64,000 nt of DNA from Xenorhabdus cabanillasii. Lineage in GTDB: Bacteria > Pseudomonadota > Gammaproteobacteria > Enterobacterales > Enterobacteriaceae. Below, piece after piece: positions 10,856 through 36,880 of the stretch. Location: positions 186,001 to 250,000 of the forward strand of contig NZ_QTUB01000001.1 of assembly GCF_003386665.1 (NCBI RefSeq). The letters are read 5' to 3'. The position numbers and the translations under genes were made by a program. How positions within the stretch are numbered: position 1 is the first letter of the stretch; every line of letters begins with the position of its first letter. Below the pieces are notes generated by a model. That model was given only the letters and a program-made list of their open reading frames with translations. It had not been told where the DNA came from and did no database searches.

Positions 10856-10867
10856 TGCTCTTTAACA
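10856..10867 (+). promoter_or_regulatory. rrn leader boxA (operon 1)
   Basis: TGCTCTTTAACA is the antitermination boxA bound by NusB/S10. A second copy lies in the 16S-23S spacer at 12790-12801. Confidence 0.9.
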
Positions 10868-11010
10868 AATTAATCAGACAATCTGTGTGGGCACTCGCAG
10901 GACACGATCAACGCCGCAAGGCGAAAAAGATTCAAGTCTTGAAGAGTGACTGAAACAGTTAATTCATTGCGATACTGAACAGTGAAATTCTTTGAGCATC
11001 AAACACTTTT

Positions 11011-12554
<1,544 letters not shown>

Positions 12555-12636
12555 ACCGAATGATGGTAGCTTGTGAGTGTTCACACAGATTGTCTGATGA
12601 CTGTAAGACGAGCAAGCGTCTGCGAAGAGACTGACT

Positions 12637-12712
12637 GTCCCCTTCGTCTAGAGGCCTAGGACACCGCCCTTTCACGGCGGTAACAGGGGTTCGAATCCCC
12701 TAGGGGACGCCA
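12637..12712 (+). tRNA. gltT: tRNA-Glu (TTC)
   Basis: The 76-nt cloverleaf in the 16S-23S spacer has anticodon TTC in the loop CTTTCAC and an encoded CCA end. It matches E. coli spacer tRNA-Glu almost exactly. The spacer carries tRNA-Glu only, not the Ile-Ala pair. Confidence 0.98.
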
Positions 12713-12901
12713 CTTTGCTCAGGCCCCGGGTGAAAGCCGGCGCCAACCGATATTGTTAAGCGTGACTTGCGAGTCAGTTTAGCAATATTTGCTCTTTAAC
12801 AATCTGGAACAAGCTGAAAATTTGAAACCATCAATAGGGTCCTTGACGATATTGATGCGTCTCTCAACATACTCCAATTCGAAGACACCTTCGGGTTGTG
12901 A

Positions 12902-15910
<3,009 letters not shown>

Positions 15911-16005
15911 GACAACACCGAAGGTGTTTTGGGGTTGAGAGACGAAAACAGTTTCAGAGAAAGACACATAGCGTCATCAGCTTGTTCGGGATTGAAGACA
16001 GGATT

Positions 16006-16125
16006 TGTCTGGCGGCAATAGCGCGGTGGTCCCACCTGACCCCATGCCGAACTCAGCAGTGAAACGCCGGCGCGCCGATGGTAGTGTGGGGTCTCCCCAT
16101 GTGAGAGTAGGGCACTGCCAGACAT
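16006..16125 (+). rRNA. rrf: 5S ribosomal RNA (operon 1, first copy)
   Basis: 120 nt from TGTCTGGCGGC to GCCAGACAT, matching enterobacterial 5S and identical as far as I can see to the 5S at 51407-51526. Confidence 0.97.
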
Positions 16126-16174
16126 CAATTTATAAGTATTTCCAAAATGGCAATACTTTTTATTCTAGGCATCT

Positions 16175-16250
16175 GCTGATATGGCTCAGTTGGTAGAGCA
16201 CACCCTTGGTAAGGGTGAGGTCCCCAGTTCGAATCTGGGTATCAGCACCA
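16175..16250 (+). tRNA. thrV: tRNA-Thr (GGT), distal rrn tRNA
   Basis: 76-nt tRNA with anticodon GGT and encoded CCA. It lies between two 5S genes as thrV does in E. coli rrnD. Its T stem (CCCAG/CTGGG) differs from that of the thrT copy at 20322 (GGCAG/CTGCC) by compensatory changes. Confidence 0.97.
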
Positions 16251-16282
16251 TGAATAATATGTTCGGCAAATAAAACAGAATT

Positions 16283-16402
16283 TGCTTGGCGGCAATAGCA
16301 CGGCGGTCCCACCTGACCCCATGCCGAACTCAGTAGTGAAACGCCGTAGCGCCGATGGTAGTGTGGGGTATCCCCATGTGAGAGTAGGGAACTGCCAAGC
16401 TT
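16283..16402 (+). rRNA. rrfF: 5S ribosomal RNA (operon 1, second, divergent copy)
   Basis: 120 nt, starting TGCTTGGCGGC and ending GCCAAGCTT. It differs from the other two 5S genes in the terminal helix and at several internal positions, with compensatory changes keeping the end helix paired. Its position after thrV matches rrfF of E. coli rrnD. Confidence 0.95.
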
Positions 16403-16414
16403 TAATATCCAGTC

Positions 16415-16442
16415 AAAAGGCCACTCAGATGAGTGGCCTTTT
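16415..16442 (+). terminator. rRNA operon 1 terminator
   Basis: AAAAGGCCACTC pairs with GAGTGGCCTTTT around a 4-nt loop, ending in a T run, 12 nt after the last 5S. A strong intrinsic terminator. Confidence 0.92.
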
Positions 16443-16561
16443 GCATTTCTGGTTATTTTCTTTTTTCTATGTCTTCTATAGTAGGCCAGACACTACTGGT
16501 TTATCTTTCAAAGGTAGAGTCTGCTAGACTACAGGCAAATTATTTATCGAGTTCGAAATGA

Positions 16562-17602
16562 ATGTCTGTCTGTCAACCAACTCAACTAAAGGTGTTCAAC
16601 ACGTTTGGCATTTCAACCAATGCTGAACGTATTTGTACGGCAACCTCAACTGAATCACTTTTATCCTTATGGCAAGAAGCTGAGAAGAATGGTCATCCTG
16701 TCCTTATACTGGGAGGAGGTAGCAATGTTTTATTTACTGAAAACTTTAAGGGAACAGTAATTTTAAATCGCATTCTTGGTATCGAGATACAAGGATCTGA
16801 TATTGCATGGCATATTCATGTCGGTGCAGGCGAAAATTGGCATGAGTTAATTAAATATTTACTAAATCGGCAAATTTTTGGTCTGGAGAATTTGGCATTG
16901 ATTCCTGGGAATGTTGGCTCTGCTCCTATTCAAAATATTGGAGCCTATGGAATTGAGTTTAAACAAGTCTGTGAATATGTCGACTTAGTTGAGCTGAAAA
17001 CAGGTAAACAAATTCGTTTGATGGAAAGAGAGTGTCAATTTTCTTATAGGGATAGTATCTTCAAACATCAATATAGAGAAGGATATGCAATTATTTCTGT
17101 CGGTTTGAGGCTAAATAAAACGTGGCAGCCTATATTAACCTATGGTGGTTTAAATCAGTTCTTGGGTGGTGATGTTACACCAGAACAAATATTTCATGCA
17201 GTCTGTGAAATGCGCCAGAGTAAGTTGCCAGATCCTGCTGTTATAGGCAATGCAGGGAGTTTCTTTAAGAACCCTGTTATACCGATTGAATTGGCGCAAA
17301 AAATTAAATCGAAATACCCTGAATGTCCTCAATATCATCATAATGAGCATAGTGTAAAAATAGCTGCGGGCTGGTTGATAGATCAATGTCATTTAAAAGG
17401 GTATCGTGTCGGTGATGCTGCTGTTCACATGAAACAAGCATTGGTGTTAATCAATCAAGGGAATGCCACAGCGCAGGATGTTATTGCTTTGGCTGCTTAT
17501 GTACGTAAGCAAGTAGCTAAAAAATTCAATATTTCTTTAGAACCTGAAGTCCGTTTCATTGGTAGTAAAGGTGAAATAGACGCAGTGGAATGTATTTCAT
17601 GA
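16562..17602 (+). CDS. murB: UDP-N-acetylenolpyruvoylglucosamine reductase
   Basis: MurB reduces the enolpyruvyl ether to make UDP-N-acetylmuramic acid, using FAD and NADPH. The protein has 346 residues against 342 in E. coli. The FAD-binding GGGSNVLF is near residue 50, NAGSFFKNP carries the catalytic serine, and EPEVRFIG near the end carries the catalytic glutamate. ATG 16562 is chosen; another ATG 4 nt earlier is out of frame. The ribosome site is weak. It overlaps birA by ATGA, so the pair is translationally coupled as in E. coli. Confidence 0.97.
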   Translation: MSVCQPTQLKVFNTFGISTNAERICTATSTESLLSLWQEAEKNGHPVLILGGGSNVLFTENFKGTVILNRILGIEIQGSDIAWHIHVGAGENWHELIKYLLNRQIFGLENLALIPGNVGSAPIQNIGAYGIEFKQVCEYVDLVELKTGKQIRLMERECQFSYRDSIFKHQYREGYAIISVGLRLNKTWQPILTYGGLNQFLGGDVTPEQIFHAVCEMRQSKLPDPAVIGNAGSFFKNPVIPIELAQKIKSKYPECPQYHHNEHSVKIAAGWLIDQCHLKGYRVGDAAVHMKQALVLINQGNATAQDVIALAAYVRKQVAKKFNISLEPEVRFIGSKGEIDAVECIS

Positions 17603-18558
17603 AAGATATTAGTATTCCATTAAAATTAATTAATGTGCTATCAGATGGTGAAACTCATTCAGGACAGCAGTTAGGTCAGGAATTAGGAATGAGTCGGGCA
17701 GGAATAAATAAACATATCCAGACTATTCGTGAGTGGGGAGTGGAGATTTTGACGATCCCCGGTAAAGGTTACCGCTTTCCTGCCCCAATGAATCTTCTTA
17801 GTAAAAGAATGATTGAAAGCTACCTGCCAAATAATGGCATTGAGGTTATTCCTGTTATTGATTCCACAAATCAGTATTTGTTAGATAAATTAGAGGAACT
17901 TACTTCGGGGGATTCTTGCGTCGCAGAATACCAATATGCAGGGAGAGGCCGTCGTGGAAGACAATGGGTGTCTGCTTTTGGCCGGAATTTATATTTATCT
18001 ATGTTCTGGCGTTTAGAACAAGGGCCTGCTGCTGCAATTGGATTAAGCCTGGTAGTCGGTATTGTAATTGCGGAAGTTTTGAATCGCCAGGGGGCAGAAA
18101 GGGTAAAAGTAAAATGGCCTAACGATTTGTATATGGATGATAAGAAACTGGCCGGTATATTAGTTGAATTAATGGGGAAGACAGGAGATGCAGCTCAGAT
18201 TGTCATCGGAATTGGTATGAATATTTCAATGAGCAGTGAGCAGCAAAAATTAATAAACCAAAGATCGACTAATCTACAGCAGGCAGGAGTAACTATTGAA
18301 CGGAATAAGTTAGTTGCTGAAATCGTTGTTGAACTTAAGAAGGCGTTGATCCAGTTTGAAAAGGAAGGATTATTACCATTTATTTCCAGATGGTTTAAAT
18401 TAGATAATTTTATGAATCGTCCGGTGAAATTGATTATTGGTGATCAGGAAATTTATGGGATCTCCCGTGGAATTGACCAACAAGGTGCTCTATTGCTTGA
18501 CATTGATGGTGTCATTACGCCTTATATTGGCGGTGAAATTTCTCTGAGAGGATGCTGA
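17599..18558 (+). CDS. birA: Biotin-protein ligase and biotin operon repressor
   Basis: BirA attaches biotin to the acetyl-CoA carboxylase carrier protein and, as a bio-AMP dimer, represses the bio operon. With ATG 17599 the protein is 319 residues (E. coli 321). It has an N-terminal helix-turn-helix (about 18-45, [12 protein letters not shown]), the biotin-adenylate loop GRGRRGR at 115-121, the catalytic domain with KWPNDLY, and a C-terminal SH3-like domain. An in-frame ATG 9 nt earlier is possible, but 17599 gives the conserved MKD start and the ATGA overlap with murB. Confidence 0.97.
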   Translation: MKDISIPLKLINVLSDGETHSGQQLGQELGMSRAGINKHIQTIREWGVEILTIPGKGYRFPAPMNLLSKRMIESYLPNNGIEVIPVIDSTNQYLLDKLEELTSGDSCVAEYQYAGRGRRGRQWVSAFGRNLYLSMFWRLEQGPAAAIGLSLVVGIVIAEVLNRQGAERVKVKWPNDLYMDDKKLAGILVELMGKTGDAAQIVIGIGMNISMSSEQQKLINQRSTNLQQAGVTIERNKLVAEIVVELKKALIQFEKEGLLPFISRWFKLDNFMNRPVKLIIGDQEIYGISRGIDQQGALLLDIDGVITPYIGGEISLRGC

Positions 18559-18564
18559 GTATAA

Positions 18565-18582
18565 AGCCGGAGATTTCCGGCT
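18565..18582 (+). terminator. Possible terminator between birA and coaA
   Basis: AGCCGGA pairs with TCCGGCT around a short loop in the 30-nt gap between the convergent genes. The T run is weak. Confidence 0.45.
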
Positions 18583-18588
18583 CTTACA

Positions 18589-19539
18589 TTATTTTCTTAA
18601 TCTGACGCTTTCAATAGCGTGGTTAGCACCTTTAGTCATAATTAAGCTGGCTCGTTCTCTGGTTGGTAAGATGTTCTGCCGTAGATTTAATCCATTAATT
18701 TCTTGCCAAATGCCTGATGCGACTTTTATTGCTTCTTCAGTTGTTAATTTAGAATAACCGTGGAAATAAGAGTCTGGGTCAGCAAAAGCGCCTTGGCGGA
18801 ATTTAAGAAAACGGCTGATATACCATTGTTCGAGTAATTGTTCTGATGCGTCAACATAAATAGAAAAGTCAACAAAATCAGAAACAAAGACATGGTGTGG
18901 TTCATGGGGATAATCCATGCCACTTTGCAGCACATTTAGACCTTCTAGTATCAGAATATCTGGTCGTTCTATAACAAGCTGTTCGTCAGGTACAATATCA
19001 TAGCTAAGGTGAGAATATACTGGCGCTGTAACCTTTTCGACACCTGATTTTATATCAGAGACAAATTTGACTAAACCGCGCATATCATAGGATTCAGGAA
19101 ATCCTTTTTTCTTCATTAAACCGCGCTCATTTAGCACATTATTAGAGTGTAAAAAGCCGTCTGTTGTCACCAGTTTCACGCGACGATGTTCAGGCCAGCG
19201 GCTCAATAATGCTTGTAATAAACGTGCCGTTGTACTTTTTCCAACCGCAACGCTACCAGCAATACCAATGATGTAAGGTATTTTTTGTCCACCAGTTCCT
19301 AAAAATTGTTCAAGAACAGCTTGGCGCCGTAGATTAGAACTAATATAAAAATTAAGTAGGCGTGATAATGGCAAATAGATCTCAACTACTTCATCTATTG
19401 AAATTTCTTCATTAATTCCTTTTAAAGCAGCAACCTCCTCTGCTGTTAATGTTAAAGGCACTGAGTCACGCAAAGTTGCCCAATGTTCACGATCAAATTG
19501 TAAATAGGGAGTCGTTAAAAAAGATTCTTTCTTATTCAT
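18589..19539 (-). CDS. coaA: Pantothenate kinase, type I
   Basis: CoaA phosphorylates pantothenate, the first and controlling step of coenzyme A synthesis. The 316-residue length equals E. coli CoaA. The Walker A loop GSVAVGKS is at 95-102, and later blocks include [10 protein letters not shown], the YDMRGLVKF segment and [12 protein letters not shown]. It is convergent with birA, as in E. coli. No upstream overlap is seen; its promoter must lie in the AT-rich gap after 19540 on the reverse strand. Confidence 0.97.
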   Translation of the reverse strand: MNKKESFLTTPYLQFDREHWATLRDSVPLTLTAEEVAALKGINEEISIDEVVEIYLPLSRLLNFYISSNLRRQAVLEQFLGTGGQKIPYIIGIAGSVAVGKSTTARLLQALLSRWPEHRRVKLVTTDGFLHSNNVLNERGLMKKKGFPESYDMRGLVKFVSDIKSGVEKVTAPVYSHLSYDIVPDEQLVIERPDILILEGLNVLQSGMDYPHEPHHVFVSDFVDFSIYVDASEQLLEQWYISRFLKFRQGAFADPDSYFHGYSKLTTEEAIKVASGIWQEINGLNLRQNILPTRERASLIMTKGANHAIESVRLRK

Positions 19540-19922
19540 AAGCCAACATCTGCCTGTCTATGCAGGTTGGACGGGTTGTTGTGCACACCCGTATCCGACA
19601 AAAAATAAATCTCATCATATCGGCTGAACTATCTTAGGCGTAGAATTTTTTATTATTTTAGTAATTTTTTTGATGGAAAATACAAAATTGCGAAAAAATG
19701 AGTAGTTTTTTGTTTGCCTCTGATAAGTATTTAAGGCTTTTTTTAAGAAAATGGCTCTGATGTGATAAGTAATTTTTCAAAATAATCTATTAGATTGTTT
19801 ATTGAAGTTTTCATTTTGCGAATTTTTGTTTGCCATTTGTACTGTATCTTTTGAAAAAATCACCAAAACAACCTTGATTGAATGTAATGTGAGCGAAAAA
19901 ACAAAAAAAGATAATTTTTTTG
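19540..19922. other. AT-rich gap between coaA and the tRNA cluster
   Basis: No convincing gene is seen. The stretch should hold the reverse-strand coaA promoter near 19540-19620 and upstream sequence of the tRNA promoter. Long A and T tracts around 19640-19920 could be curved DNA or an UP element for the tRNA promoter. Confidence 0.5.
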
Positions 19923-19951
19923 TTGCATCATAGGCGAATACTACCTAGAAT
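19923..19951 (+). promoter_or_regulatory. Promoter of the Thr-Tyr-Gly-Thr-tuf transcript
   Basis: TTGCAT (19923-19928) and TAGAAT (19946-19951) have a 17-bp spacer and a GC-rich discriminator GCGCAGC, the stable-RNA pattern. The first tRNA starts 15 nt downstream. Confidence 0.7.
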
Positions 19952-19965
19952 GCGCAGCACTTGAT

Positions 19966-20041
<76 letters not shown>

Positions 20042-20056
20042 ATAACAATTTGGAAA

Positions 20057-20141
<85 letters not shown>

Positions 20142-20239
20142 TGGACCAGTTTTCATCTTGAGTATTCTGCTCGAGTTACTACTTCAGAAAAAATACTTAA
20201 GATATAATACAGTTGATTAAAGTCAGGTAGCCGAGTTCA

Positions 20240-20315
<76 letters not shown>

Positions 20316-20321
20316 AGATGT

Positions 20322-20397
20322 GCTGATATAGCTCAGTTGGTAGAGCACACCCTTGGTAAGGGTGAGGTCGGCAGTTCGAATCTGCCTATCAGCACCA
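20322..20397 (+). tRNA. thrT: tRNA-Thr (GGT)
   Basis: 76 nt, anticodon GGT, CCA encoded. Nearly the same as the thrV copy at 16175 apart from compensated T-stem changes and a D-arm substitution. Confidence 0.97.
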
Positions 20398-20494
20398 CTT
20401 CCTTAGTTCTTGCCTCCTGGTTTTCTTCCTGCTGATATCTAAACAAGCACAATTGCTTGGTTGATGTGGTGAAACCACCGATTCCGTGTCTTAG

Positions 20495-21691
<1,197 letters not shown>

Positions 21692-21714
21692 TCTTTGATT
21701 AGAAAAATATTATG

Positions 21715-21747
21715 AAAAAGAGGAGCCAAGCGAGGCTCCTCTTTTTT
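21715..21747 (+). terminator. tuf terminator 1
   Basis: GAGGAGCC pairs with GGCTCCTC, flanked by A and T runs and ending in seven T. A strong intrinsic terminator that isolates tuf from bfd. Confidence 0.92.
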
Positions 21748-21750
21748 TAT

Positions 21751-21776
21751 GCCACCGAAAATGGTGGCTTTATTTT
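21751..21776 (+). terminator. tuf terminator 2 (tandem)
   Basis: GCCACC pairs with GGTGGC and is followed by TTTATTTT, only 4 nt after the first terminator. A back-up stop. Confidence 0.7.
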
Positions 21777-21956
21777 GCTTATAAACAAAACAGAAACAAT
21801 AATTGAAATGAGAGTTATTTCTATTTACTATTTGTCGGTATCCTTTATTTTATAGCTATAACTGTTCTTTTAGCCATCTCTATTGTGTATCTAATTTGGG
21901 TAATTAATAAGAATACAAGTAGTTATAACCATTATTAATAGTTAAAAGAGTGCTCC

Positions 21957-22151
21957 ATGTATATCTGTCTCTGCAACGCGATAAATGATAAAACCATACG
22001 TAATGCTGTTCGACAGCAGCATGTCCGTTCTATCAGAGAGCTGAAAAGCCTTGTGCCTGTAGGGAATGATTGTGGAAAATGCGTGCGCCAAGCCCGTGAG
22101 ATAATTAACGAGGAGATTTCTTTACTACCCCCTATGATTAATGTTGCCTAA
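21957..22151 (+). CDS. bfd: Bacterioferritin-associated ferredoxin
   Basis: Bfd is a [2Fe-2S] protein that docks on bacterioferritin and passes electrons to release stored iron. The 64-residue protein equals E. coli Bfd in length and keeps the four cluster cysteines: Cys4 and Cys6 in CLC, and Cys39 and Cys42 in CGKC. It lies 76 nt before bfr in the same direction. Iron control by Fur is likely from the family, but I could not place a convincing Fur box upstream. Confidence 0.96.
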   Translation: MYICLCNAINDKTIRNAVRQQHVRSIRELKSLVPVGNDCGKCVRQAREIINEEISLLPPMINVA

Positions 22152-22227
22152 AATAAGCACAATTTTCTTGCAATTACTCTGCTTAATTAGTACTACAATG
22201 TAGGTACTGGAAGCGGAGGAATTAGTT

Positions 22228-22701
22228 ATGAAAGGTGATAAAAAAATAATTGCCAATTTTAATAGACTTCTTGGTAATGAGCTTGTTGCTATCAACCAGT
22301 ATTTTTTACATGCTAGGATGTTTAAAAACTGGGGATTAATGCGCTTGAATGACGTTGAATATCGTGAATCTATTGAGGAAATGAAACACGCTGATAAATA
22401 TATTGAGCGTATTTTATTTCTGGAAGGCATCCCTAATTTGCAGGATCTGGGTAAACTTAATATCGGTGAGAATGTTGAAGAAATACTGCAATCCGATTTG
22501 GCACTAGAGTTACGTGGAGCGCAGGATATCAAGGAAGCAATAGCATATGCTGATTCAATTCATGACTATGTGAGCCGGGACCTGATGATTGAGGTTCTTG
22601 CAGATGAAGAAAATCATATAGACTGGCTGGAAACACAACTCGATCTAATTAAACGAATGGGAATACAAAACTACATTCAGGCTCAGGTAGTAGAAGAGTA
22701 G
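22228..22701 (+). CDS. bfr: Bacterioferritin
   Basis: Bfr forms a 24-subunit shell that oxidises and stores iron and binds heme between subunit pairs. The 157-residue protein (E. coli 158) has the ferroxidase glutamate in [11 protein letters not shown] (Glu18). [12 protein letters not shown] contains Glu51, the heme ligand Met52 and His54, and the final ligands are in [18 protein letters not shown] precedes the ATG. It follows bfd and probably shares its transcript. Iron release would depend on Bfd. Confidence 0.97.
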   Translation: MKGDKKIIANFNRLLGNELVAINQYFLHARMFKNWGLMRLNDVEYRESIEEMKHADKYIERILFLEGIPNLQDLGKLNIGENVEEILQSDLALELRGAQDIKEAIAYADSIHDYVSRDLMIEVLADEENHIDWLETQLDLIKRMGIQNYIQAQVVEE

Positions 22702-22710
22702 AATCATACT

Positions 22711-22739
22711 AACGCCCTGTAAATTTATTATGGGGCGTT
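22711..22739 (+). terminator. Possible bfr terminator
   Basis: AACGCCC (22711-22717) pairs with GGGCGTT (22733-22739) just after the bfr stop. A T-rich run follows only after a gap. Confidence 0.45.
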
Positions 22740-22801
22740 CATTCTCTCTCGGTTTTTTTGTTCACCTTTATTATTTCTCTGAATAAATTTCATCCTTAAT
22801 C

Positions 22802-22829
22802 TTGCATTGTCAATAGATTCACGTATAAT
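22802..22829 (+). promoter_or_regulatory. S10 operon promoter
   Basis: TTGCAT (22802-22807) and TATAAT (22824-22829) with a 16-bp spacer and GC-rich GCGCGAG after the -10. Its position about 170 nt before rpsJ matches the E. coli S10 promoter. Confidence 0.75.
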
Positions 22830-22835
22830 GCGCGA

Positions 22836-23314
<479 letters not shown>

Positions 23315-23334
23315 TCAGGTCATTGAACGATTGA

Positions 23335-24900
<1,566 letters not shown>

Positions 24901-24913
24901 GTCGGAGGAGTAA

Positions 24914-25744
<831 letters not shown>

Positions 25745-25755
25745 TTAGAGGATAA

Positions 25756-26037
<282 letters not shown>

Positions 26038-26042
26038 GGTAG

Positions 26043-27971
<1,929 letters not shown>

Positions 27972-27993
27972 TAGAACGTTATCTCGTAAGAAA

Positions 27994-28027
27994 TAAACGG
28001 CTCAAAACATAACGGGCCGTTTATTTT
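27994..28027 (+). terminator. S10 operon terminator
   Basis: AAACGGCTC-type arm pairs with GGGCCGTTT, followed by ATTTTTC. It separates the S10 and spc operons. Confidence 0.8.
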
Positions 28028-28029
28028 TC

Positions 28030-28058
28030 TGTCCATCACGAAGATGTGGTGTTATAAT
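28030..28058 (+). promoter_or_regulatory. spc operon promoter
   Basis: TATAAT (28053-28058) lies in GGTGTTATAATGCCGCGCC, which matches the strong E. coli spc promoter including its GC-rich discriminator. The -35 is weak (TGTCCA at 28030, 17-bp spacer). Confidence 0.8.
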
Positions 28059-28133
28059 GCCGCGCCCTCGTAGTATGGGATATTGAAACGGCCTCTTTAG
28101 AAATAAAGTGGCTCAGTAGTAGTTGACATTTAG

Positions 28134-29713
<1,580 letters not shown>

Positions 29714-29740
29714 TTGTCACCAATTGAATCACGGGAGTAA

Positions 29741-30139
<399 letters not shown>

Positions 30140-30152
30140 TCGGGAGGAAAGA

Positions 30153-30686
30153 ATGTCTCGTGTTGCAAAAGCACCCGTCGTCATTCCTGCCGGCGTAGAG
30201 GTTAAACTCAACGGTCAGGTTATTTCGATTAAGGGTAAAAACGGCGAATTGAGTCGTGAAATTCACAGCGCAGTTGAAGTTACACATGCAGATAACCAAC
30301 TGACTTTCGCTCCACGGGAAGGTTTTGTAGATGCTTGGGCACAGGCAGGTACAACTCGTTCTCTGCTGAATGCAATGGTTATTGGTGTTAACGAAGGCTT
30401 CACTAAGAAGCTTCAACTGGTGGGTGTTGGTTACCGTGCAGCAGTTAAAGGCGACACTGTTAGTTTGTCTTTAGGTTTCTCGCATCCGGTTGAGCATCAA
30501 CTGCCAGCAGGCATTACTGCGGAATGCCCATCACAAACTGAAATCGTACTGAAAGGTGCTGATAAGCAGGTGATTGGTCAGGTTGCGGCAGATCTGCGTG
30601 CCTATCGTCGTCCTGAGCCATACAAAGGCAAGGGTGTTCGTTACGCCGATGAAGTCGTGCGTACCAAAGAGGCTAAGAAGAAGTAA
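30153..30686 (+). CDS. rplF: 50S ribosomal protein L6
   Basis: L6 has two similar domains and lies near the factor-binding site and the sarcin-ricin loop. The 177-residue length equals E. coli. The C-terminal signature [13 protein letters not shown] is intact. GGGAGGAAAG precedes the ATG. Confidence 0.98.
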   Translation: MSRVAKAPVVIPAGVEVKLNGQVISIKGKNGELSREIHSAVEVTHADNQLTFAPREGFVDAWAQAGTTRSLLNAMVIGVNEGFTKKLQLVGVGYRAAVKGDTVSLSLGFSHPVEHQLPAGITAECPSQTEIVLKGADKQVIGQVAADLRAYRRPEPYKGKGVRYADEVVRTKEAKKK

Positions 30687-31049
<363 letters not shown>

Positions 31050-31054
31050 GGTAG

Positions 31055-31564
<510 letters not shown>

Positions 31565-31569
31565 TGACC

Positions 31570-31749
31570 ATGGCTAAGACTATTAAAATTACTCAGGTTC
31601 GCAGCTCAATTGGTCGTTTGCCTAAACACAAGGCAACTCTGACTGGTTTAGGTCTGCGTCGCATTGGTCATACTGTTGAGCGTGAAGATACACCAGCGGT
31701 TCGCGGTATGGTCAACTTGGTTTCCTATATGGTTAAAGTTGAGGAGTAA
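31570..31749 (+). CDS. rpmD: 50S ribosomal protein L30
   Basis: L30 is a small 50S protein near 5S and domain II of 23S. With ATG 31570 it is 59 residues, as in E. coli (MAKTIKITQ). The frame is open 6 nt further upstream, but the family start is clear. Confidence 0.97.
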   Translation: MAKTIKITQVRSSIGRLPKHKATLTGLGLRRIGHTVEREDTPAVRGMVNLVSYMVKVEE

Positions 31750-31752
31750 CAG

Positions 31753-32187
31753 ATGCGCTTAAATACTCTGTCTCCGGCTGAAGGTGCCAAGCACGCACCT
31801 AAACGTGTAGGTCGTGGTATCGGTTCTGGTCTGGGTAAAACTGGCGGCCGTGGTCACAAAGGTCAGAAATCTCGTTCTGGCGGTGGCGTACGTCGCGGTT
31901 TTGAAGGTGGCCAGATGCCTTTGTACCGTCGTTTGCCAAAATTTGGTTTTACTTCACGTAAAGCAATGGTTACAGCGGAAATCCGTTTGTCTGACTTTGC
32001 TCGCGTAGAAGGCGATGTTATCGATCTGAATGCACTGAAAGCTGCTAACATTGTTGGCCCTCAAATTGAGTTCGCGAAAGTTATGCTTTCTGGCGAAGTT
32101 AATCGTGCAGTAACTGTGCGTGGCTTGCGTGTTACTAAAGGCGCCCGTGCTGCAATTGAAGCTGCTGGCGGTAAAATTGAGGAATAA
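31753..32187 (+). CDS. rplO: 50S ribosomal protein L15
   Basis: L15 is a late 50S assembly protein with a long glycine/arginine-rich N-terminal extension ([18 protein letters not shown]) buried in 23S. The 144-residue length equals E. coli. It is followed after 7 nt by secY. Confidence 0.98.
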   Translation: MRLNTLSPAEGAKHAPKRVGRGIGSGLGKTGGRGHKGQKSRSGGGVRRGFEGGQMPLYRRLPKFGFTSRKAMVTAEIRLSDFARVEGDVIDLNALKAANIVGPQIEFAKVMLSGEVNRAVTVRGLRVTKGARAAIEAAGGKIEE

Positions 32188-32194
32188 GTAACAG

Positions 32195-33675
<1,481 letters not shown>

Positions 33676-33710
33676 TTAATCGCATATTTTTCTTGCAAAG
33701 TTGGGTTGAG

Positions 33711-33738
33711 CTGGCTAAATTAGCCAGCCAATCTTTTT
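33711..33738 (+). terminator. Hairpin between spc and alpha operons
   Basis: CTGGCTA pairs with TAGCCAG around a 3-nt loop and is followed by a short T run. It may be a partial terminator between rpmJ and rpsM. Confidence 0.6.
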
Positions 33739-33754
33739 ATCTGACAGCAACATT

Positions 33755-33840
33755 ATTTGAGTATCCTGAAAACGGGCTTTTCAGAATGGTGTTGCAGTGA
33801 ATAAATATTGTAGGAGTGCATAGTGGCCCGTATAGCAGGC
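33755..33840 (+). promoter_or_regulatory. Alpha operon leader, S4-binding pseudoknot
   Basis: The leader closely matches the E. coli alpha operon mRNA. GAGTATCCTGAAAACGGGC can pair with the downstream TTTTCAG, and the rpsM ribosome site TAGGAGTGCATAGTG is the same. In E. coli S4 binds this pseudoknot to repress rpsM, rpsK, rpsD and rplQ. Confidence 0.8.
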
Positions 33841-34179
33841 ATTAACATTCCTGATCAGAAACATACTGTGATCGCATTAACTTCGATCTACGGTATCGGT
33901 AAAACCCGCTCACAGGCTATCTGTGTAGCAGCGGGCATTGCTGAAAATGTTAAGATCAGTGAGCTGTCTGAAGAGCAAATTGACAAGCTGCGTGACGAAG
34001 TTGCTAAATACGTTGTAGAAGGTGATTTGCGTCGTGAAGTGACCCTGAGTATCAAACGTCTGATGGATCTTGGTTGCTATCGTGGTTTGCGTCATCGTCG
34101 TGGTCTGCCTGTTCGCGGTCAGCGTACTAAGACCAATGCACGTACCCGTAAGGGTCCGCGTAAGCCGATCAAGAAATAA
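33823..34179 (+). CDS. rpsM: 30S ribosomal protein S13
   Basis: S13 lies in the 30S head, contacts P-site tRNA and forms bridges to L5. The 118-residue length equals E. coli. It starts with GTG, which is also the E. coli start and part of the S4-controlled leader. The basic tail [11 protein letters not shown] is typical. First gene of the alpha operon. Confidence 0.98.
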   Translation: MARIAGINIPDQKHTVIALTSIYGIGKTRSQAICVAAGIAENVKISELSEEQIDKLRDEVAKYVVEGDLRREVTLSIKRLMDLGCYRGLRHRRGLPVRGQRTKTNARTRKGPRKPIKK

Positions 34180-34191
34180 TCGGGGTATTGA

Positions 34192-34584
<393 letters not shown>

Positions 34585-34600
34585 TACGGTTCGTTTTTAG

Positions 34601-35239
<639 letters not shown>

Positions 35240-35264
35240 AGCTTAGCACCAAAGAGAGGACACA

Positions 35265-36254
35265 ATGCAGGGTTCTGTGACAGAGTTTCTAAAACCGCGC
35301 CTGGTAGATATCGAGCAAGTCAGTTCGACGCACGCCAAGGTGACCCTTGAGCCATTAGAGCGTGGCTTTGGCCATACTCTTGGCAACGCACTGCGCCGTA
35401 TTCTGCTTTCGTCTATGCCGGGTTGTGCGGTGACTGAGGTTGAGATTGATGGTGTACTGCATGAGTACAGCACCAAAGAAGGTGTACAGGAAGATATCCT
35501 GGAGATTCTCCTCAATCTGAAAGGGCTGGCGGTGAAAGTTCAGGGTAAAGATGAAGTCATCCTTACCTTGAATAAATCTGGCATTGGCCCTGTGACTGCA
35601 GCCGACATCATCCATGATGGTGATGTTGAAATCGTCAAGCCGCAGCACGTAATCTGCCATCTGACTGACGAAAGTGCTTCCATTAGCATGCGTATTAAAG
35701 TTCAGCGCGGTCGTGGTTATGTGCCGGCTTCTGCCCGAATTCATTCGGAAGAAGATGAGCGCCCTATCGGTCGTTTGTTAGTAGATGCTTGCTATAGCCC
35801 AGTAGAGCGTATCGCCTACAATGTTGAAGCAGCTCGTGTAGAACAGCGTACTGACCTGGATAAGCTGGTTATCGAGATGGAGACTAACGGCACAATCGAC
35901 CCTGAAGAGGCGATTCGCCGTGCAGCTACTATTCTGGCTGAACAACTGGAAGCTTTCGTTGACTTGCGTGATGTACGTCAACCAGAAGTTAAAGAAGAGA
36001 AGCCAGAGTTTGATCCGATACTGCTGCGCCCTGTTGACGATCTGGAATTGACTGTCCGCTCTGCTAACTGCCTTAAGGCAGAAGCTATCCACTACATCGG
36101 TGATCTGGTACAGCGTACTGAGGTTGAGTTACTTAAGACACCTAATCTGGGTAAAAAATCTCTTACTGAGATTAAAGACGTACTGGCTTCACGTGGTCTT
36201 TCTCTGGGCATGCGTCTGGAAAACTGGCCACCAGCAAGTATTGCTGATGAATAA
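35265..36254 (+). CDS. rpoA: RNA polymerase alpha subunit
   Basis: Alpha dimerises to start RNA polymerase assembly and its C-terminal domain binds UP elements and activators. The 329-residue length equals E. coli. The N-terminal domain covers about 1-235. The linker and C-terminal domain hold Arg265 in RSANCLKAE, the main DNA-contacting residue. The C-terminus appears nearly identical to E. coli. It lies between rpsD and rplQ in the alpha operon. Confidence 0.99.
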
Positions 36255-36270
36255 CTAGATCACAGGTTAA

Positions 36271-36687
<417 letters not shown>

Positions 36688-36700
36688 TCTGTAGAAGCGT

Positions 36701-36729
36701 AAAAAACCGGGTATTATCCCGGTTTTTTA
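36701..36729 (+). terminator. Alpha operon terminator
   Basis: AAAAAACCGGG pairs with CCCGGTTTTTT around a short loop, 13 nt after the rplQ stop. A strong intrinsic terminator. Confidence 0.93.
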
Positions 36730-36880
36730 TCGATCTTTACTTTTTCTATCCAGTCTAATGTTTTTTCCTTCTAATTTCTTTTGGTTATCCTTTAGCGAAT
36801 AGTAAACACCATCTGGCATGGTGATTTATTGATCTATTCTGGTAGTATTGATTTTATTTCCTGTTTGATTAGAGGTTGCT

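Noticed and set aside
21805..21821. Inverted repeat GAAAT-N7-ATTTC upstream of bfd as a Fur box
   Set aside because: Too poor a match to the 19-bp Fur consensus; arms are only 5 bp in AT-rich DNA.
33676..33822. A small gene between rpmJ and rpsM
   Set aside because: The interval is explained by a hairpin and the alpha operon S4 leader; no coding frame is supported.
36807..36823. CACCAT-N5-ATGGTG hairpin before zntR as an operator
   Set aside because: Short symmetry, not in the 19/20-bp spacer pattern of MerR promoters.
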